A stretch of DNA of 64,000 bases, taken from Pirellulaceae bacterium. Lineage in GTDB: Bacteria; Planctomycetota; Planctomycetia; Pirellulales; Pirellulaceae. The position numbers and the translations under genes are program-made. This document shows, piece by piece, positions 45,432-55,310 of the stretch; within the stretch, counting starts at the first letter, position 1; each line of letters starts with the position of its first letter. The notes under the pieces were generated by a model, which saw only the letters and a list, made by a program, of their open reading frames with translations, was not told where the DNA came from and did not search any database. The DNA is taken from assembly GCA_028280445.1 (NCBI GenBank), contig JANQLU010000136.1:124001-188000 (forward strand), read 5' to 3'.

Positions 45432-46715
45432 GTGATTCGATTTTCTCCCGTTCTAGCGGTTGGGCTTTGCGCTTCGATCGTCGTCAATTCTGTTTCCGCT
45501 GACGAATATGAAAAAAATTTACGCCAGATTCTCGGCGCTCATTGGAAATCTGGCCTGAAGCATCGTGAAGCCGCTAAAAAAATATTCCAATCAACTTCGT
45601 CACCGACCAAAGCCAAATCCGATTTTGTCAAAGCGTACATGATCAATCGTGTATTCCATCATCGGAATTCCGAAGCTTACGAGATGGCTCAAATTTTAAC
45701 GCGTTCCAGTAAAACGGATTTGGATGCGTGGTACATCAAAGCGTGGTTGGAGTTGGCTTCGGGTCAAGTCGACCGCGGTTTACTCACCATTCAGTCGCTC
45801 AAGAAAAACATGGACGCGATCGACAAACTCGATGGTGCCACGCGACTCAAAAATTTGAAACGCATCGGACGGTTGCTCGGATTTTCTGAAATCGTTTCTA
45901 CCGCGAAACCGAAAATCACGGTCAACGAAGCGACTTATGAAGAAACAGTGGACGCTGTCCTCGAAGATCTAAAACCTGCCGACAAACAGCACATTAACGA
46001 ACAACGCAAAAAAGTCGTTGCCGGTTTTAATGAGTTTCGGCGACGTACCAAAGCGTTAAAAAACGAAGAACGGCTCAAACTGATCGAAAAACGAAATCAG
46101 GAAATCAACCAAATACAAAATCACTCACAACTGCTGGAAGACCAGGCCCGAAAGACGGAACCCAAACTGGTAAAACTCAAACTGGATTTTGATAAACGGC
46201 GGAGCGAATTGGAAACCCGGGCCGCACCGTTGACTTCGGATCTGAGCCGGATCGGCGCCAGCATTTCATTGATGGAACAACAACTCAATTTAATGTACAA
46301 CGATTTGCTCATCACTGAAACTTATGCGTTTCGCGCACGCGACCCTTTTGTCCGTCGCCGTTTGTTCCAACAAGCGGATATCATCGCGCTAAACATTCGT
46401 GACCAAGAATTCGCGCTGGCAGGTGTTTACGCGCAAGCTCGTGGCGTTTCAGGACAACTGTCGATGGTTAGCGGTGCATTGAACGAAAGCCGAATTGCGT
46501 TCCAAAATGAATCGAATTTTCATCGCAAAACGCTGAATGATATCCAAAAGAAACTTCGTCGCAACGCAAAAAAAGTAACGCAGTTATCAAAGGAGCCTTC
46601 GGTACTGACAGGTAAACTCGTTGCCATCAACACCCGAGCCGGCGCCTTGAAAACCTACGATCCGCTTCCGCTGGAATCGATGCGAACAGCGATTCTCAAT
46701 TCGTTAGCCAAGTAA
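45432..46715 (+). CDS. Secreted coiled-coil protein
   Basis: 427 residues with a GTG start at 45432, supported by AAGGA seven bases upstream and by a signal peptide (MIRFSPVLAVGLCASIVVNS). The first 150 residues have TPR-like helices (AYEMAQILTRSSKTDLDAWY), and residues 185-300 form a long charged coiled coil (EERLKLIEKRNQEINQIQNH). A third helical part follows. Nothing suggests an enzyme. It may organise envelope or cell-surface complexes. It diverges from the TolC-like gene across 250 bases, so the two could share regulation. Confidence 0.7.
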   Translation: MIRFSPVLAVGLCASIVVNSVSADEYEKNLRQILGAHWKSGLKHREAAKKIFQSTSSPTKAKSDFVKAYMINRVFHHRNSEAYEMAQILTRSSKTDLDAWYIKAWLELASGQVDRGLLTIQSLKKNMDAIDKLDGATRLKNLKRIGRLLGFSEIVSTAKPKITVNEATYEETVDAVLEDLKPADKQHINEQRKKVVAGFNEFRRRTKALKNEERLKLIEKRNQEINQIQNHSQLLEDQARKTEPKLVKLKLDFDKRRSELETRAAPLTSDLSRIGASISLMEQQLNLMYNDLLITETYAFRARDPFVRRRLFQQADIIALNIRDQEFALAGVYAQARGVSGQLSMVSGALNESRIAFQNESNFHRKTLNDIQKKLRRNAKKVTQLSKEPSVLTGKLVAINTRAGALKTYDPLPLESMRTAILNSLAK

Positions 46716-46759
46716 ACCCGGTCGCAATCAATCCGCCCAACAGATTCTGTTCATGGATG

Positions 46760-47350
46760 TCATTGCGATTCGTTGTCTTCGATTTTTTTCAACATCGTTG
46801 CCAGGCGATCCATCGGTAATCCTACGACGTTGGATTCCGACCCTTCGATGATACGCACCCAATCCAAACCATCCTGGTACCCAAATGCTCCCGCTTTGCC
46901 AATCCACTGGTCCGACTCAAGATATTGCTGCAACACATCGTCGGTCATTTTTTCCATAAATAGCGTTGTCGTTTCGACTTCGAGCAATTTACGATCGGTG
47001 CCTTGATGCCACAGGCAAACGCCGGTCAAAACTCGATGCTTCTGACCGCTCATCAATCGCAACATTTGTTCGGCGTGATCGACATCCCGCGGTTTGCCAA
47101 GTATCTGCCCGCCGCATTCGGCAACCGTATCTGCCGCCAAAATCAGACAGTCATTGACTTGATTGGCGACATTGGCCGCTTTGCGAAAAGCCAATTCGGC
47201 GACCAACTCGGCAGGAGAACAATTGCTGCACGACCCGGATTCCGCAGAATCATCTGGAACAATCACTTCAAACTCATAACCGGCATCGGTAAGCAATTGT
47301 TTCCGTCTCGGTGAACCGCTGGCCAGGATGAATCGATAATTAGCATTCAT
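46760..47350 (-). CDS. maf: Maf family nucleotide pyrophosphatase
   Basis: 196 residues, normal for Maf. The phosphate-binding ILASGSPRRKQLL is at the N-terminus, and Asp74 in LAADTVAECGGQILGKP is the family's catalytic base. VLTGVCLW and GKAGAFGYQD are further hallmarks. Maf proteins hydrolyse non-canonical or canonical nucleoside triphosphates to monophosphates, guarding the pool or coupling to division. ATG start at 47350. It converges with the coiled-coil gene and is followed upstream by a repeat-rich space. Whether this member prefers dTTP/UTP or m7GTP is not clear. Confidence 0.94.
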   Translation of the reverse strand: MNANYRFILASGSPRRKQLLTDAGYEFEVIVPDDSAESGSCSNCSPAELVAELAFRKAANVANQVNDCLILAADTVAECGGQILGKPRDVDHAEQMLRLMSGQKHRVLTGVCLWHQGTDRKLLEVETTTLFMEKMTDDVLQQYLESDQWIGKAGAFGYQDGLDWVRIIEGSESNVVGLPMDRLATMLKKIEDNESQ

Positions 47351-47365
47351 AATTTAGTTGAAAAA

Positions 47366-47454
47366 GTAGGGCCGGTTCCCACCGGCCGATTTACGGATCG
47401 CTGATTTGATGGTTTGGCAAATTCATTGGATTGGCTGGTGGGAACGGACCCTCC
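47366..47454. repeat. Family 1 inverted repeat pair
   Basis: Left arm 47366-47389 with GGGCCGGTTCCCACCGGCC; right arm 47431-47454 is the inverse, with a few changes. It sits directly beside a family 3 element. Confidence 0.85.
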
Positions 47455-47458
47455 AGAA

Positions 47459-47584
47459 TATCGTAACCCGAAGCGTAAGCGAGGGACCGAAATCCGTGCT
47501 GATTTGCTGTGGAACGTAGTCCCTCGCTCACGCTTCGGGTTGCGATTTTTGTGTAATGCAAAATCCCAGTAAGCGAGGGACCAC
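47459..47584. mobile_element. Family 3 MITE-like element, copy C
   Basis: TAACCCGAAGCGTAAGCGAG on the left and its inverse (CGCTCACGCTTCGGGTTGC) on the right make the long hairpin. A right-end TGCAAAATCC is present, and the left terminal repeat is missing. The end carries another fragment of the arm (AAGCGAGGGACCAC). No coding capacity. Confidence 0.75.
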
Positions 47585-47734
47585 TTTCCGCAACACTTAC
47601 GATTTTCGCACTGACAAAATTTCCTCGTCAACAAGGAACGTAAAGCGGCTTAAACACATGGTGGCTCTACCAATCGATACGGTTCGCCTAAAATGCATCA
47701 AACTCTTTGTTACTTTGATATTTAGCTGGCCGAC

Positions 47735-48406
47735 GTGCAATCCCTCAAAATCATTTATGAAGATAACCACTTGCTCGTGGTCAACAAAGAGGCGGGGGTT
47801 GTCACCCAAGGAGCGCTGCCACACCAAGTAAGCCTGGTCGATCTTGCTCGCGATTATATTCGCGAAAAATATCAGAAACCTGGCAACGTCTATCTCGGTG
47901 TGGTAAGTCGACTCGATTCGATGGTTACCGGAGTGATCGTGTTGGCAAAAACATCAAAGGCAGCCAGCCGACTCAACAGTCAGTTTCGTAGTTCAACGAT
48001 AGAAAAAAAATATTTGGCGATAGTTAAAAACAATCTCTCCGAACCACAGGGAGTGTTTACAGATTGGTTGTTAAAAAACGATGCCAAACACAAAATCGAA
48101 TCCGTCGACCAAAATACGACCGATGCCAAGCGTGCTGAATTGAGCTACCACATCATCAAACAAGTAAATAACCTCGCGTTGGTCGAAATCCAGTTGCTAA
48201 CTGGGCGAAAACACCAAATACGTGTCCAATTTGGTTCCCGTGATTGTTCGATCGTGGGCGATCAAAAATACGACTCAGCCCTCAAATTTCCGGCTGGAAT
48301 CGCGTTGCATTCATATTTTCTGGCGCTCGATCATCCAACGCGAGCCGAGAGATTAGAGTTTTGTTGCGATCCACCCGACTATTGGCCGATCAAAAGATCC
48401 GACTAG
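47735..48406 (+). CDS. RluA-type pseudouridine synthase
   Basis: 223 residues, GTG start at 47735. The catalytic block is VSRLDSMVTGVIVLAKT, with Asp61 as the nucleophilic base; the usual HRLD is SRLD here. The family's second block, RKHQIRVQFGSRDCSIVGDQ, is intact. It lacks an S4 domain, so it is a short RluA/RluC-like form. It converts uridine to pseudouridine in rRNA or tRNA; the target position cannot be told. It lies just upstream of the kinase gene, in a different frame. Confidence 0.88.
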   Translation: MQSLKIIYEDNHLLVVNKEAGVVTQGALPHQVSLVDLARDYIREKYQKPGNVYLGVVSRLDSMVTGVIVLAKTSKAASRLNSQFRSSTIEKKYLAIVKNNLSEPQGVFTDWLLKNDAKHKIESVDQNTTDAKRAELSYHIIKQVNNLALVEIQLLTGRKHQIRVQFGSRDCSIVGDQKYDSALKFPAGIALHSYFLALDHPTRAERLEFCCDPPDYWPIKRSD

Positions 48407-48594
48407 TCGGGACGTATTGTCCACAAATTCCGAATTCTCGTTACAAATTAGAAAGAAGTGTCGGTTTAACGTATAAACCAGCTCAATCGAATTGTTATAC
48501 TGGATGTAGCGTTGAGCAGATACATTTTTGCAAAACCTACCCCCATCGTCTTTGTTTTTCGCGGCGTGAAACCAATCACCTTTGGGATGCCGCC

Positions 48595-49995
48595 ATGTCA
48601 GACCAGGAATCAGAATTGAGTACGCGCAAAGTTCCATTTCGCAACTCAGTCGTCAATAGCGGATTGATGACCGAAGCTCAAATGCGCGAAGTCATTGCTG
48701 ACATCCTTCGCACCGACGGCTCTCGCACAACCGCCGTTGAAATTTCCGACAAAGAACTTGCTGACAGACTAGTCCAACTCAAACATCTGACAGCCTATCA
48801 AGCGGATCAGTTACTGGCTGGCCGAACGAAACTCACCCTTGGAGCCTACATCGTTACCGACTGGATCGGCCAAGGTGGAATGGGACAAGTTTTTAAAGCA
48901 GTTCACAACATGATGGGCCGTGAGTGTGCCATCAAAGTTTTGCCGCTGAACAAATCAACTCCCGAAGCGATCGAGAATTTCCGCCGCGAAATCAAAACAC
49001 AAGCACAACTGGATCACCCCAACCTCGTACGTGCGTACGATGCGGGTGAAGACGGCAACGTGCATTTTCTGGTGGTCGAATATGTTCCAGGCACGGACTT
49101 GCGGCGGCTCGTGCGAACTCATGGGAAACTGACGGTCCAACAGGCATCCAGTTTTGTGAAACAAGCGGCCGAAGGGTTGCAACACGCACATGATGTCAAC
49201 CTCATACATCGCGACATCAAACCCGGCAATATTTTGGTAACGCCTGACGGTACGGCAAAACTGTCCGACTTGGGCTTGGCCGGATTTGTCAATGATTCCG
49301 AAGACCCGCGTGCCGGAAAAACTGTCGGAACTGCCGATTACCTGTCGCCAGAACAAATTAAAACTCCGTTGAATGTATCCAAGGCTTGCGACATTTATTC
49401 GCTGGGCTGCACGCTGTATTACGCGATTACCGGCAAAGTTCCGTTTCCTGGCGGCACACCCAAAAGCAAAGCACGTCGACACTTGGAAGAAACTCCCTGG
49501 CATCCGCGCCGATTCAATGAAGAGGTCAGCGATGAGTTTGTCGATTTGATTGGCGATATGATGGAAAAAATTCCATCACAACGAATCCAGTCAGCAGCCG
49601 AAGTCGCTGAGCGTCTCGCGCCTTGGGCCGAAGATGACAATCCCGTATTTCATCACGATTACGATCGTGCAAGATGGACTCCGGCGCCGATTCCCAGTGT
49701 CGAAGGTGAACAGGACACAGAAGATCCATTGGATGTCGGCAGCCAACTCAGCGGTCTAAGTGAAACGTCTCAAGGCATTTTGACAGTCACTGAAATGTCT
49801 GACCATCGCTTGCCTCAGCCCGTTCCTCCACCTCCGCCCGCATCCATTACCGAACAATTTGCCAGCGCAGGCCGTTTGCCCAAATCCGACCTCAGTATTT
49901 CACTGCCTTGGGTTTTCGTCATTTCCTTTATGACTTCTATCATCGGAGCCTTGGTGGGATTCATTATCGGGCAGTTGCTGAAACTGAATTCTTAA
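48595..49995 (+). CDS. Membrane-anchored Ser/Thr protein kinase (planctomycete type)
   Basis: 466 residues when started at the ATG at 48595; the longer open frame overlaps the rluA gene and has no support. Residues 20-80 are the N-terminal region seen in planctomycete kinases (LVQLKHLTAYQADQLLAG). The kinase has IGQGGMGQVF (91-100), Lys114, HRDIKPGN (205-212) and DLG at 225-227, where most kinases have DFG. The activation loop GTADYLSPEQIK is intact. A Pro-rich stretch precedes a single C-terminal transmembrane helix (WVFVISFMTSIIGALVGFII), with no extracellular sensor behind it. Targets may include FHA proteins such as the one at 15396. Confidence 0.93.
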   Translation: MSDQESELSTRKVPFRNSVVNSGLMTEAQMREVIADILRTDGSRTTAVEISDKELADRLVQLKHLTAYQADQLLAGRTKLTLGAYIVTDWIGQGGMGQVFKAVHNMMGRECAIKVLPLNKSTPEAIENFRREIKTQAQLDHPNLVRAYDAGEDGNVHFLVVEYVPGTDLRRLVRTHGKLTVQQASSFVKQAAEGLQHAHDVNLIHRDIKPGNILVTPDGTAKLSDLGLAGFVNDSEDPRAGKTVGTADYLSPEQIKTPLNVSKACDIYSLGCTLYYAITGKVPFPGGTPKSKARRHLEETPWHPRRFNEEVSDEFVDLIGDMMEKIPSQRIQSAAEVAERLAPWAEDDNPVFHHDYDRARWTPAPIPSVEGEQDTEDPLDVGSQLSGLSETSQGILTVTEMSDHRLPQPVPPPPPASITEQFASAGRLPKSDLSISLPWVFVISFMTSIIGALVGFIIGQLLKLNS

Positions 49996-50106
49996 TCTCT
50001 CGATGTACTCGAGGAATTTGTAGCTCTCTGGTTGATTTAACGACTTCTAACAGTTGCAAACTATTTTTCCATCGCTCGACGATGAATCAAACGCTGATCG
50101 AAGGCC

Positions 50107-50256
50107 CACGCGGAGGCGCTGAGCCGCAGAGTCTGAGTGAGCACAACACAAAAATTTGAATTGGCAGTTCCCCAAAATTGCAAGCGGATTCACCGATTCA
50201 CCAAATTTCGCAAAGATGCTTTGTCGAATCTCAGCGGCTCAGCGCCTCTGCGTGAG
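50107..50256. repeat. Family 4 inverted repeat, second copy
   Basis: Left arm 50107-50132 (GGCGCTGAGCCGCAGAG) and right arm 50230-50256 (GGCTCAGCGCCTCTGCGTG) are inverted. They lie between the convergent ends of the kinase and pilus operon genes. Confidence 0.8.
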
Positions 50257-50289
50257 TTTTTTCAACGCACTTTCTGGCCCATCACTTGT

Positions 50290-50490
50290 TAGGATTTTGC
50301 ATCAAACAATAATCGCAACCCGAAACGTTATAGGATTTTGCATCAGGAATTGTGACTCAGGTTGAGCCAATGACATCCTGCAATCATAACCCGAAGCGTG
50401 AGCGAGGGACCACACGACGTTGATGTGCGGTGAAACGTGGTCCCTCACTTACGTTTCGGGTTATGATTTCTGTTTAATGCAAAATCCTAG
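50290..50490. mobile_element. Family 3 MITE-like element, copy B, with nested fragment
   Basis: The main copy runs from TAGGATTTTGCATCA (50331) to TGCAAAATCCTAG (50490), which form terminal inverted repeats. Within it is the long hairpin (TAACCCGAAGCGTGAGCGAG at left). A truncated copy with the same terminal repeat lies just left (50290-50329), and another arm fragment just right (50491-50512). The space 49996-50523 holds only these and the family 4 pair. Confidence 0.8.
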
Positions 50491-50523
50491 TTAGTGAGGG
50501 ACCACAACTCGCCGCATACCTCA

Positions 50524-53500
50524 CTACTCAATGATCGATTCGACCAGAATCATCCGTTCGATGTTGTGATTCGTTCCCGGTTCAAAAGCAACAGGAATCG
50601 ATCGGTCAACGATAAAGAATCCTCGATTGCGGCGAATTTTTCCGGTATCCCATCCCATTTCCGCGCCGATTTTTCCATCCGCATCAATTTCGAAATAGGC
50701 AACCGTAATCCAAATGGCATACACACTGGATCGAGTCGTCCCAATATTTCCCAAACGCTGTCTGGCATCGTAACGGAAAAACGGACTTCGGTCCGTGTTG
50801 TGATGGTGGTTGGTAGCTCCCGTGAAATTGACATCAAACAACGGCGCGGTGCCGGCAACATTTGGCCGAAATACGCCGGTGCCGACATCATTTCGAATCA
50901 ATCCCGCGATCGGCACGTGAGTGTCGGCAACCGGCGATTTGAACGGGCTGGGAATAGCCGTCGGCAGAACACCAGTTCCTGCATTTCTGGAAGCAACCAA
51001 AGCTGAAAATGGGATGGCGGTGCCGTACAGTCCCGCTGATCCATCGGCCTGGCCCATAATTCCATTCCAAACGGTAGCGCTACGAATGGTGTTCAAATTG
51101 ATCTTGCCCGGCTCCCGATACCGGCTGATTCGATCAAACGGCGGTAACAATGAACTTGGAAAACCAACGGACTCAAATGGAGTCGTACTGTTGGGAGCAA
51201 AGTAATCATCGGTACCGACAAATTTCGATGGAACACCCAACATTTCAATAAATTCAAACAAACGGTTCGAGGCCGCACCTACCGTGTCACCTGAAAAGAA
51301 ATTGGGCAGATGAACATAAGGACCGGGCACTGTTGGATCCGCGTATGGGTTGAGCGCCGTATTGCGAAGCGTATAAACGTTGAGCAATTGCGACTGTCGG
51401 GATACAGGCACGAGACTCAATTCATATTGGCTCGTATAGGGGCGATTGTTCCAGTTCAGCCAAGGGAACGATACTGGCGCATCAGCCGCAGCAGCAAACG
51501 CATTCGCGTTGTCTCGCGGGGCTGTATAAGCCTGGTTGATCCGACCGAACGATTCCGCCCATTGGAAACTGAAATAATGGCTATCCGCACCCGCCAAAGG
51601 ATTCACGTCTGCGCTCGGCGCCGTCGCAGCAGGCTCGGTGGGCCACAAACGTCGTCGCAACGCTGCCAGACTACCCGCTTCGCTCGTACCACGTTCATTG
51701 GTTTGAAAGCGAGTATTGCCGTTGGTAACGTTGGTATCCGTATCCGACGTCACCCCATTAAAACTGGTCAGGTCGACATATTTTTTGTCATACGTGATAA
51801 AAGGATTCGTGTTGGCATTCCACGGTTGCGTTGGATCGGCCAAACGCTGTAAGTGGATCACGCGAAATTTTTCAGTTGTTGCATCGTTGGCAATCGCTGC
51901 CAGAGCAGTAGCCTCTTGCACCGTGCTATCAGCGTCCAACGGCAAGTCGTAGGCCGTGGCATAACGGAAACGATCCACCACCGAGGCACCAGCCGCAACA
52001 GGATAGCCTGCAACCGGCTCACTGAAACTGAAACTACGGTTCACCGGCGTGCCGCTACTCAAGGTTTGGTTCAAAACAATTCCGACAGCCGTGTAATTGG
52101 TCGTCGTATCCGCTCCGGTCCCATCTGCGGAAGTGATCTGGACACCTTGCGCCGCACCTGGAATCAAATTAATCCCACGCGTCTCTGCCAACAGCAAAGT
52201 CATCTCGTCGCCTTCGGTTGCTGTTATTTTTCGTCCAAACGTTGAACGATATCCGCCGGCACCCGGTTGATACATGAATCCACCCAGTACGGCGTAACGC
52301 CCGGGTGCAACTGACCCGACCGCGAGATTGGTAAAGTACTGTTGGCCGTCACCATAACCGCCTTGGTTGTAACTTTGACGAGGCTGAACGAAATAAATGC
52401 TGCGTTCGACGTCAGTACTCGTCGGCAGGTTCGTTGTATCCGGATCATCGGGGTCGAGGTCCAGCCCCGCATCTTTGACCACCAACAGTCGCCAAACGGG
52501 ATCGACATTCATTCCACCAGCATTGACGGTGCGATCGAGGTCGACTCCACTGCCATCATAGAGTTCCGGAGGAAATTGCTGGTTGATCGTATTGTTGGCA
52601 GTGTTCCACGGATTATAAAGCTCGATGAATCCCAAGCCAGTCGGACGCAGGTGACTGTCGAAATCGTCATCGGGAGTTGGGTCGGTCGTTGTAGCTCCCG
52701 TGCTGTCGGCGTCGGTATCTTCGGTTGCACGATCGTGCGTCGCCAAAGTTTCGGAAATCAACAACTCGGGACGTTCAGAACCCCAGACAACGCCTCGTTC
52801 CGGTTCGGTTGTCGTTGCCAGGTTTCCATCAACGTTCCATCCATTGGCTGGATTGATGTCATACTCGAACCCGAAATTCTTGGAGTCGCCATCACGAAAA
52901 TCAACGATGTTGGCAATCCACTGCGCCAACTGTCGCGTTTCATCTGGTGTACTGGGAGTCGTAATCAGATAGCCAATGACAAACAAATGTCGAGCGTAGT
53001 CAAGACGCGTACTATGTCCAGGAAATACTGCGTTTGTTGTGCCGTTGATGTGAGGCACCACCAATTCGGCCGCTTCATCAAATTGCCCATCGGTATTGTC
53101 ATCGAGACCATTTCCAAACGGACGATTGATATTAAATTTCATGCCGCGAATATGCTCCAACGGCAACAAAACCTCTAACCGAATATTAGCTTGAGCCGGA
53201 GTCAGACCGTTGGCGATCAATGCCTGATAGAGAATTTCCGTCAATTGCTGGGCAACGGCAGGAACTTCATAGCTGTCGGTCGTGAAATTGTTGAAATTCG
53301 CGCGATTGCCCAAACCGCCGACCACATTGAATAATCGGGACGGCAATTGATTGGCATCTTTGTCAAATTGTCGATACAGTCGTTCCAGTTCCGCCGCCAA
53401 AAATGGAGTATCAACCGAGGAACCGAATTTACCGGAAACAAAATCAAATTCATAAGCTGAATTGGCGGTTTCCGAAGCGAGACCGCTGGCCGACAAATCC

Positions 53501-55224
53501 AACCCTGGCAAAAGGCTCACATCAAAAATGGTTGGATCCGCCGCGCTCAATCCAGGATAAGCATATCCATATCGACCGTGGATGTTGTGTGGCGAACGAA
53601 ACGCGTTGCCCATGTATGCTGTGGGTGAGACGCCATTAGGATAGTCATACAGTTTGTACGACAACCAGTTTTCTGGAATAGAACCTGTTCCCACCCCCGC
53701 AATACCCGGCAAATTATCAGGGCCATATCGCAACAACATTGTGTTTTGGTAATCCGTTACATTTTGAAATGCACCACGCATGGAAACTTCCGCAGGACCA
53801 ACAAACTGGCCGCGCGGCAAACTCGCATTGGCCGCCAACCCCAACAACGGCTGATCGGTCGCGTTTCGACCCAAGGTATGAAACAGATTTCCATGCGAGC
53901 TAACATTAAACCGCCCGTCCAAATCCTCGATTTTGACCGCGATCAATGGACGATAACGACGGCCTGACAAATCGTATTGATCCGGCAAACCAATGTCGAT
54001 GAGAACCGAATCGCGAGTTCCATCGCCGTCATTGTCGACATCCCAATATCCCGATACGGCTGGATCAGGGAAACTGGCCGCGAAATCGGCATTGGCGGGA
54101 CTTGCTGCAATCGTCGCAGCGTTGGTGGGATCATAAAATGGTCGAAAGGTAACGCGCTGAGCGGGTATACCATTGGCCGCCGCGTAGGTAATCAACCGAG
54201 GACGATGATAACTGGGAATCGTCAGACCACCGTCCGATAAAAACACATTTTGATAATCCCAAGCATCATACGATTCGTTCGGTCCTCCACCGACAAAACC
54301 CGTTTGAGCGTACAGGCTGGCACCGCCACCGGTTTTGACAAACATCGATGCAGCAAACTGCAGTCCGGTGTTGGGGTCGATATTAGAGAGATAATCGCTA
54401 ATCAATTGTGCGCGTGTTTTACCAATTTGATTGGGCGCCAAAGGACCCGTTTCAGCGGGTGTCGCCGACGCTGTATTTCCCAGCAAATTGGGAGTCAATC
54501 GTGCGGTAATGCGTCCGTCGTAAACTCCAGCACCCGAACCATTGAATGCCCGGCCATTGATAATGATGTTGGCTCCGACGAGATTTGCTGGCGTTGCAAA
54601 TGGATCGACCAACGAATCTTTCATCCATTTTCGAGAGATGTAGATATTAAAAGTGGTATTGCCCTCATCGACTTCGTAGCGAACGATCCGCGTCGAAATA
54701 CCTTTGATATTTGGATTCGTTGCGCTATTGGTGACAAACGAGAGGATTAGTCCGTCGTAGGCACCGGTTGTGGAACTCACTGTAAATTCATTGCCCGTCA
54801 AAATATCTTGCAAGGCATTCGGCATTCCACCTGGCGAGCGCAATTGCAAGATGATCAACTGGCCAGTGGGGTCCGCTGATGCAGCCGCAATGATCGATCG
54901 TGCTCCATAGCCGTACTGGTCCGCCAACAGCGAATGGGTTCGCAAGGAACTGTTCGCATCGTCCAAACTCGGGCCGCGAATGATTTGGTACAACGCGCGA
55001 TAGATCAACGTTCGCGCATCGGTTCGATCGGCTTGCAGACGAGTGCGTTGCGTACTGGTGCGCATGAATTGGGTCGAGACAACAACAAACGTTGTTCCCA
55101 TCAACAAAAACAACACGATAAAACTGACAACAAATAGAAGAGTGACACCACGACGCGAACGCAGACGATTGTTGCGACGCGTTTGAATTTGCTGGTTGTC
55201 GGCAAGTCGGTTTTTCAGGAACAT
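50524..55224 (-). CDS. Giant GspK/PilX-like pseudopilin-operon protein
   Basis: 1566 residues when started at the ATG at 55224, which has a GGAGG site; longer starts have none. The N-terminus is prepilin-like (RRG then VTLLFVVSFIVLFLLMG), but position +5 after the Gly is Phe, not Glu. This is the hallmark of GspK/PilX-type tip minor pilins. The rest is a beta-rich, glycine/asparagine-rich body with GspK-like segments (VKIEDLDGRFNVSSHG, PGKINLNTIRSATVW) and acidic DVDNDGDGTRD-type loops that may bind calcium. Typical GspK proteins have about 330 residues, so this is more than four times larger. It is the last gene of the pilus run. It likely sits at the pseudopilus tip. Confidence 0.75.
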   Translation of the reverse strand: MFLKNRLADNQQIQTRRNNRLRSRRGVTLLFVVSFIVLFLLMGTTFVVVSTQFMRTSTQRTRLQADRTDARTLIYRALYQIIRGPSLDDANSSLRTHSLLADQYGYGARSIIAAASADPTGQLIILQLRSPGGMPNALQDILTGNEFTVSSTTGAYDGLILSFVTNSATNPNIKGISTRIVRYEVDEGNTTFNIYISRKWMKDSLVDPFATPANLVGANIIINGRAFNGSGAGVYDGRITARLTPNLLGNTASATPAETGPLAPNQIGKTRAQLISDYLSNIDPNTGLQFAASMFVKTGGGASLYAQTGFVGGGPNESYDAWDYQNVFLSDGGLTIPSYHRPRLITYAAANGIPAQRVTFRPFYDPTNAATIAASPANADFAASFPDPAVSGYWDVDNDGDGTRDSVLIDIGLPDQYDLSGRRYRPLIAVKIEDLDGRFNVSSHGNLFHTLGRNATDQPLLGLAANASLPRGQFVGPAEVSMRGAFQNVTDYQNTMLLRYGPDNLPGIAGVGTGSIPENWLSYKLYDYPNGVSPTAYMGNAFRSPHNIHGRYGYAYPGLSAADPTIFDVSLLPGLDLSASGLASETANSAYEFDFVSGKFGSSVDTPFLAAELERLYRQFDKDANQLPSRLFNVVGGLGNRANFNNFTTDSYEVPAVAQQLTEILYQALIANGLTPAQANIRLEVLLPLEHIRGMKFNINRPFGNGLDDNTDGQFDEAAELVVPHINGTTNAVFPGHSTRLDYARHLFVIGYLITTPSTPDETRQLAQWIANIVDFRDGDSKNFGFEYDINPANGWNVDGNLATTTEPERGVVWGSERPELLISETLATHDRATEDTDADSTGATTTDPTPDDDFDSHLRPTGLGFIELYNPWNTANNTINQQFPPELYDGSGVDLDRTVNAGGMNVDPVWRLLVVKDAGLDLDPDDPDTTNLPTSTDVERSIYFVQPRQSYNQGGYGDGQQYFTNLAVGSVAPGRYAVLGGFMYQPGAGGYRSTFGRKITATEGDEMTLLLAETRGINLIPGAAQGVQITSADGTGADTTTNYTAVGIVLNQTLSSGTPVNRSFSFSEPVAGYPVAAGASVVDRFRYATAYDLPLDADSTVQEATALAAIANDATTEKFRVIHLQRLADPTQPWNANTNPFITYDKKYVDLTSFNGVTSDTDTNVTNGNTRFQTNERGTSEAGSLAALRRRLWPTEPAATAPSADVNPLAGADSHYFSFQWAESFGRINQAYTAPRDNANAFAAAADAPVSFPWLNWNNRPYTSQYELSLVPVSRQSQLLNVYTLRNTALNPYADPTVPGPYVHLPNFFSGDTVGAASNRLFEFIEMLGVPSKFVGTDDYFAPNSTTPFESVGFPSSLLPPFDRISRYREPGKINLNTIRSATVWNGIMGQADGSAGLYGTAIPFSALVASRNAGTGVLPTAIPSPFKSPVADTHVPIAGLIRNDVGTGVFRPNVAGTAPLFDVNFTGATNHHHNTDRSPFFRYDARQRLGNIGTTRSSVYAIWITVAYFEIDADGKIGAEMGWDTGKIRRNRGFFIVDRSIPVAFEPGTNHNIERMILVESIIE

Positions 55225-55310
55225 GCTGCCCTCCGCAGGCAATGAACTGTCAAATTTTTCGAGGTTTAAAATCTGAAACAGGTATTTTGAAAAGGGGAGA
55301 ATTGAGGGTG

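Noticed and set aside
47347-47634. Open frame of 95 codons over the repeats (NPKRERGTT-like peptide).
   Set aside because: It is composed of family 1 and family 3 repeat sequence, and such frames appear by chance in these repeats.
48244-48594. N-terminal extension of the kinase gene.
   Set aside because: It overlaps the RluA-type gene and shows no conserved sequence; the kinase family starts near the ATG at 48595.
31302-50490. CRISPR array from the recurring repeats.
   Set aside because: The repeats are dispersed inverted pairs or hairpins with no regular spacers, and no cas genes are present.
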